This document shows positions 62,246-64,000 of a stretch of 64,000 nt of DNA, one piece after another. Positions within the stretch are counted from its first letter, which is position 1. Every line of letters starts with the position of its first letter. The notes beneath the pieces were generated by a model. The model searched no databases. It worked only from the letters and a program-made list of their open reading frames with translations, and was not told the origin of the DNA. This stretch comes from Coriaria nepalensis (taxonomy: Eukaryota > Streptophyta > Magnoliopsida > Cucurbitales > Coriariaceae): assembly GCA_027186245.1 (NCBI GenBank), contig CP114481.1, positions 51,863,501-51,927,500 on the forward strand, given 5' to 3'. The translations under genes were made by a program, and so were the position numbers.

Positions 62246-64000
62246 AAACAGAAGTTTCGTGCATAACTTTCAAATGATCATTGCAAGGAAAGTGTGCATT
62301 ACTTTAACCTTAAAATCATTTGAATGAGTCATTTCAAGTCAATAACATATTTGAAAGCAATTCGAACGAATTCTATTTTCACACTTCAAACAGAAGTTTC
62401 GTGCAAAACCATCAAATCATCATTGCAAGGAAAGTGTGCATTAGTTTTACCTTAAAATCATTTGAATGAGTCATTTCAAGTCAATAAACTATTTGGAAGC
62501 AATTCGAACGATTTCTATTTTCGCATTTCAAACGCAAGTTTTCTGCATAACTTTCAAGTGATCATTGCAAGGAAAATGTGTATTTGTTTAACCTTAAAAT
62601 CATTTCAATTAATCATTTCAAGTTAATAACTTATTTCAAAGAAATTTGAACGAATTATATTTTTGCACTACAAACACAACTTAAGTGCATAACGTGCAAA
62701 AGATCAATGCAAGGAGAGTTTTCATTCGGTTAACCTTAAAATCATTTCAAAAAGTCATTCCAAGTTAATAACTTATTTCAAAGCAATTCGAACGAATTCT
62801 ATTTTCGCACTTCAAACACAAGTTTCGTGCATAACTTGCAAATGATCAATGCAAGGAAAGTGTGCATAACTTGCAAAAGATGAATATGCAAGGAGAGGTT
62901 GCATTTGTTAACTTTAAAAGCATTTTAATGAGTTATTTTAAGTCAATAACTTTTCTCAAAGAAATTCGAACGAATTCTATTTTCGCACTTCAAACACAAG
63001 TTTTGTGCATAACTTGCAAATGATCAATGCAAGGAAAGTGTGCATTACTTTAACCTTAAAATCATTTGAATGAGTCATTTCAAGTCTATGACATATTTCA
63101 AAGCAATTCGAACGAATTCTATTTTCACACTTCAAACAGAAGTTTCGTGCATAATTTTCGAATGATCATTGCAAGGAGAGTGTGCATTACTTTAACCTTA
63201 AAATCATTTGAATGAGTCATTTCAAGTCAATAACATATTTCAAAGCAATTCGAACGAATTATATTTTCACACTTCAAACAGAAGTTTCGTGCATAACGTT
63301 CAAATCATCATTGCAAGGATAGTGTGCATTGGTTTTACCTTCAAATCATTTCAATGAGTCATTTCAAGTCAATAAAATATTTCGAAGCAATTCGAACGAA
63401 TTCTATTTTCACATTTCAAACGCAAGTTTTGTGCATAACTTTCAAGTGATCATTGCAAGGAAAATGTGCATTTGTTTAACCTTTAAATCATTTCCATGAG
63501 TCATTTCAAGTTAATAACTTATTTCAAAGAAATTCGAACGAATTCTATTTTTGCACTACAAACACAACTTAAGTGCATAACGTCTAAAAGATCAATGCAA
63601 GGAGAGTCTGCATTTGCTAACCTCAAAATCATTTTAATGAGTCATTTCAAGTCAATAACTTATTTCATAGCAATTTGAAAGAATTCTATTTTCGCACTTC
63701 AATGCAACTTTTGTGCATAACTTTCAAATGATCATTGCAAGGAAAGTGTGCATTCTGTTAACCTTAAAATCATTTCAATGAGTCATTCCAAGTTAATAAC
63801 TTATTTCAAAGCAATTCGAACGAATTCTATTTTCGCACTTCAAACACAACTTTCATGCATAACTTGCAAATGATCAATGCAAGGAAAGTGTGCATTACTT
63901 TAACCTTAAAATCATTTGAATGAGTCATTTCAAGTCAATAACATATTTCAAAGCAATTCGAACGAATTCTATTTTCACACTTCAAACAGAAGTTTCGTGC

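Larger units (their letters stand above)
20945..64000. repeat. 142-bp satellite DNA array, about 303 head-to-tail monomers, open at the right edge
   Basis: The monomer is 142 bp (for example ACCTTAAAAT recurs at 22369 and 22511), all copies in the same orientation, about two-thirds A+T. Landmarks in order within a unit: CAAGTTTTGTGCATAACTT, TGATCATTGCAAGG, AGTTTAACCTTAAAATCATT, TGAATGAGTCATTTCAAG, TAACTTATTTCAAAGC, AATTCGAACGAATTC and TATTTTCGCACTTC. Most units contain EcoRI (GAATTC), BstBI (TTCGAA) and BclI (TGATCA) sites, so digests should give a 142-bp ladder. Units vary by base changes and 1-3-nt indels. Two frequent subtypes in the left half are a canonical one and one with CATTCGTTTAACTTT plus CAATTAGTGATTTC. 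No insertion of another element interrupts the array. Size, homogeneity and location beside nested retrotransposons fit centromeric, pericentromeric or other heterochromatic satellite; which one cannot be decided from sequence alone. I do not recognise the family. Confidence 0.98.

Noticed and set aside
20945..64000. CRISPR-like or minisatellite array with spacers
   Set aside because: Repeats are contiguous 142-bp monomers without unique spacers, in a plant genome; it is a satellite.
20945..64000. CENP-B box or telomere-type repeats in the satellite
   Set aside because: I saw no sequence close to the CENP-B box and no TTTAGGG tandem; only dyads and the GCN4-type motif are present.

Overview
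The window looks like AT-rich heterochromatin of a flowering plant, probably a eudicot. The evidence is an intron-containing thaumatin-like gene with plant TATA and splice signals, Ty1/copia elements including a SIRE/Maximus-type copy, a Ty3/gypsy element with Tat-lineage character accompanied by a plant mobile domain (PMD) gene, and a plant-style satellite array longer than 43 kb. The species cannot be named from the sequence. Nothing in the window looks like an intact, expressed protein-coding gene.

Layout. 1-4930: a heavily mutated Ty1/copia element on the + strand (5' LTR/leader, gag, integrase, RT-RNase H, polypurine tract, 3' LTR). 4930-9230: a SIRE-type copia element on the + strand (5' LTR, iMet primer binding site, gag, protease/integrase) that stops where the reverse transcriptase should begin. 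9414-10682: a thaumatin-like protein gene with TATA box and one intron, now a pseudogene (nonsense codon, lost cysteine, 1-nt frameshift). 10683-12850: noncoding, LTR-like AT-rich sequence. 12851-16593 and 18735-18880: decayed + strand reading frames, the main one a PMD protein with its own TATA box and two apparent spliceosomal introns. 16594-18734: a probable solo LTR inserted in the tail of the PMD frame. 18990-20935: RNase H and integrase of a Ty3/gypsy element on the - strand, convergent with the PMD gene. This tail-to-tail order is what is expected of Tat-lineage retrotransposons that carry an antisense additional ORF between pol and the 3' LTR.

From about 20945 to the right edge the window is one uninterrupted tandem array of a 142-bp satellite, about 303 monomers, all in one orientation and running off the window. 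It cuts the gypsy element within the RT-RNase H region. Inside it, several higher-order repeat domains can be read directly: periods of 857 bp (26.2-28.1 kb), 4001 bp (29.6-36.9 kb), 568/712 bp (37.4-39.5 kb), 3410 and 3978 bp (42.8-50.6 kb), 566-568 bp (52.3-54.9 kb) and 2856 bp (56.6-62.2 kb). Sub-monomer duplications mark recombination junctions. The short open frames in this part are artefacts of the repeat.

Most interesting points: the antisense, intron-bearing PMD gene apparently carried by a retrotransposon; the satellite edge, where a 13-nt templated-looking duplication sits at the junction; the near-universal ATGAGTCAT (GCN4/bZIP-type) motif in the satellite monomer; and the readable record of unequal exchange at short homologies (GGAAA, TGTGCAT) within the array.
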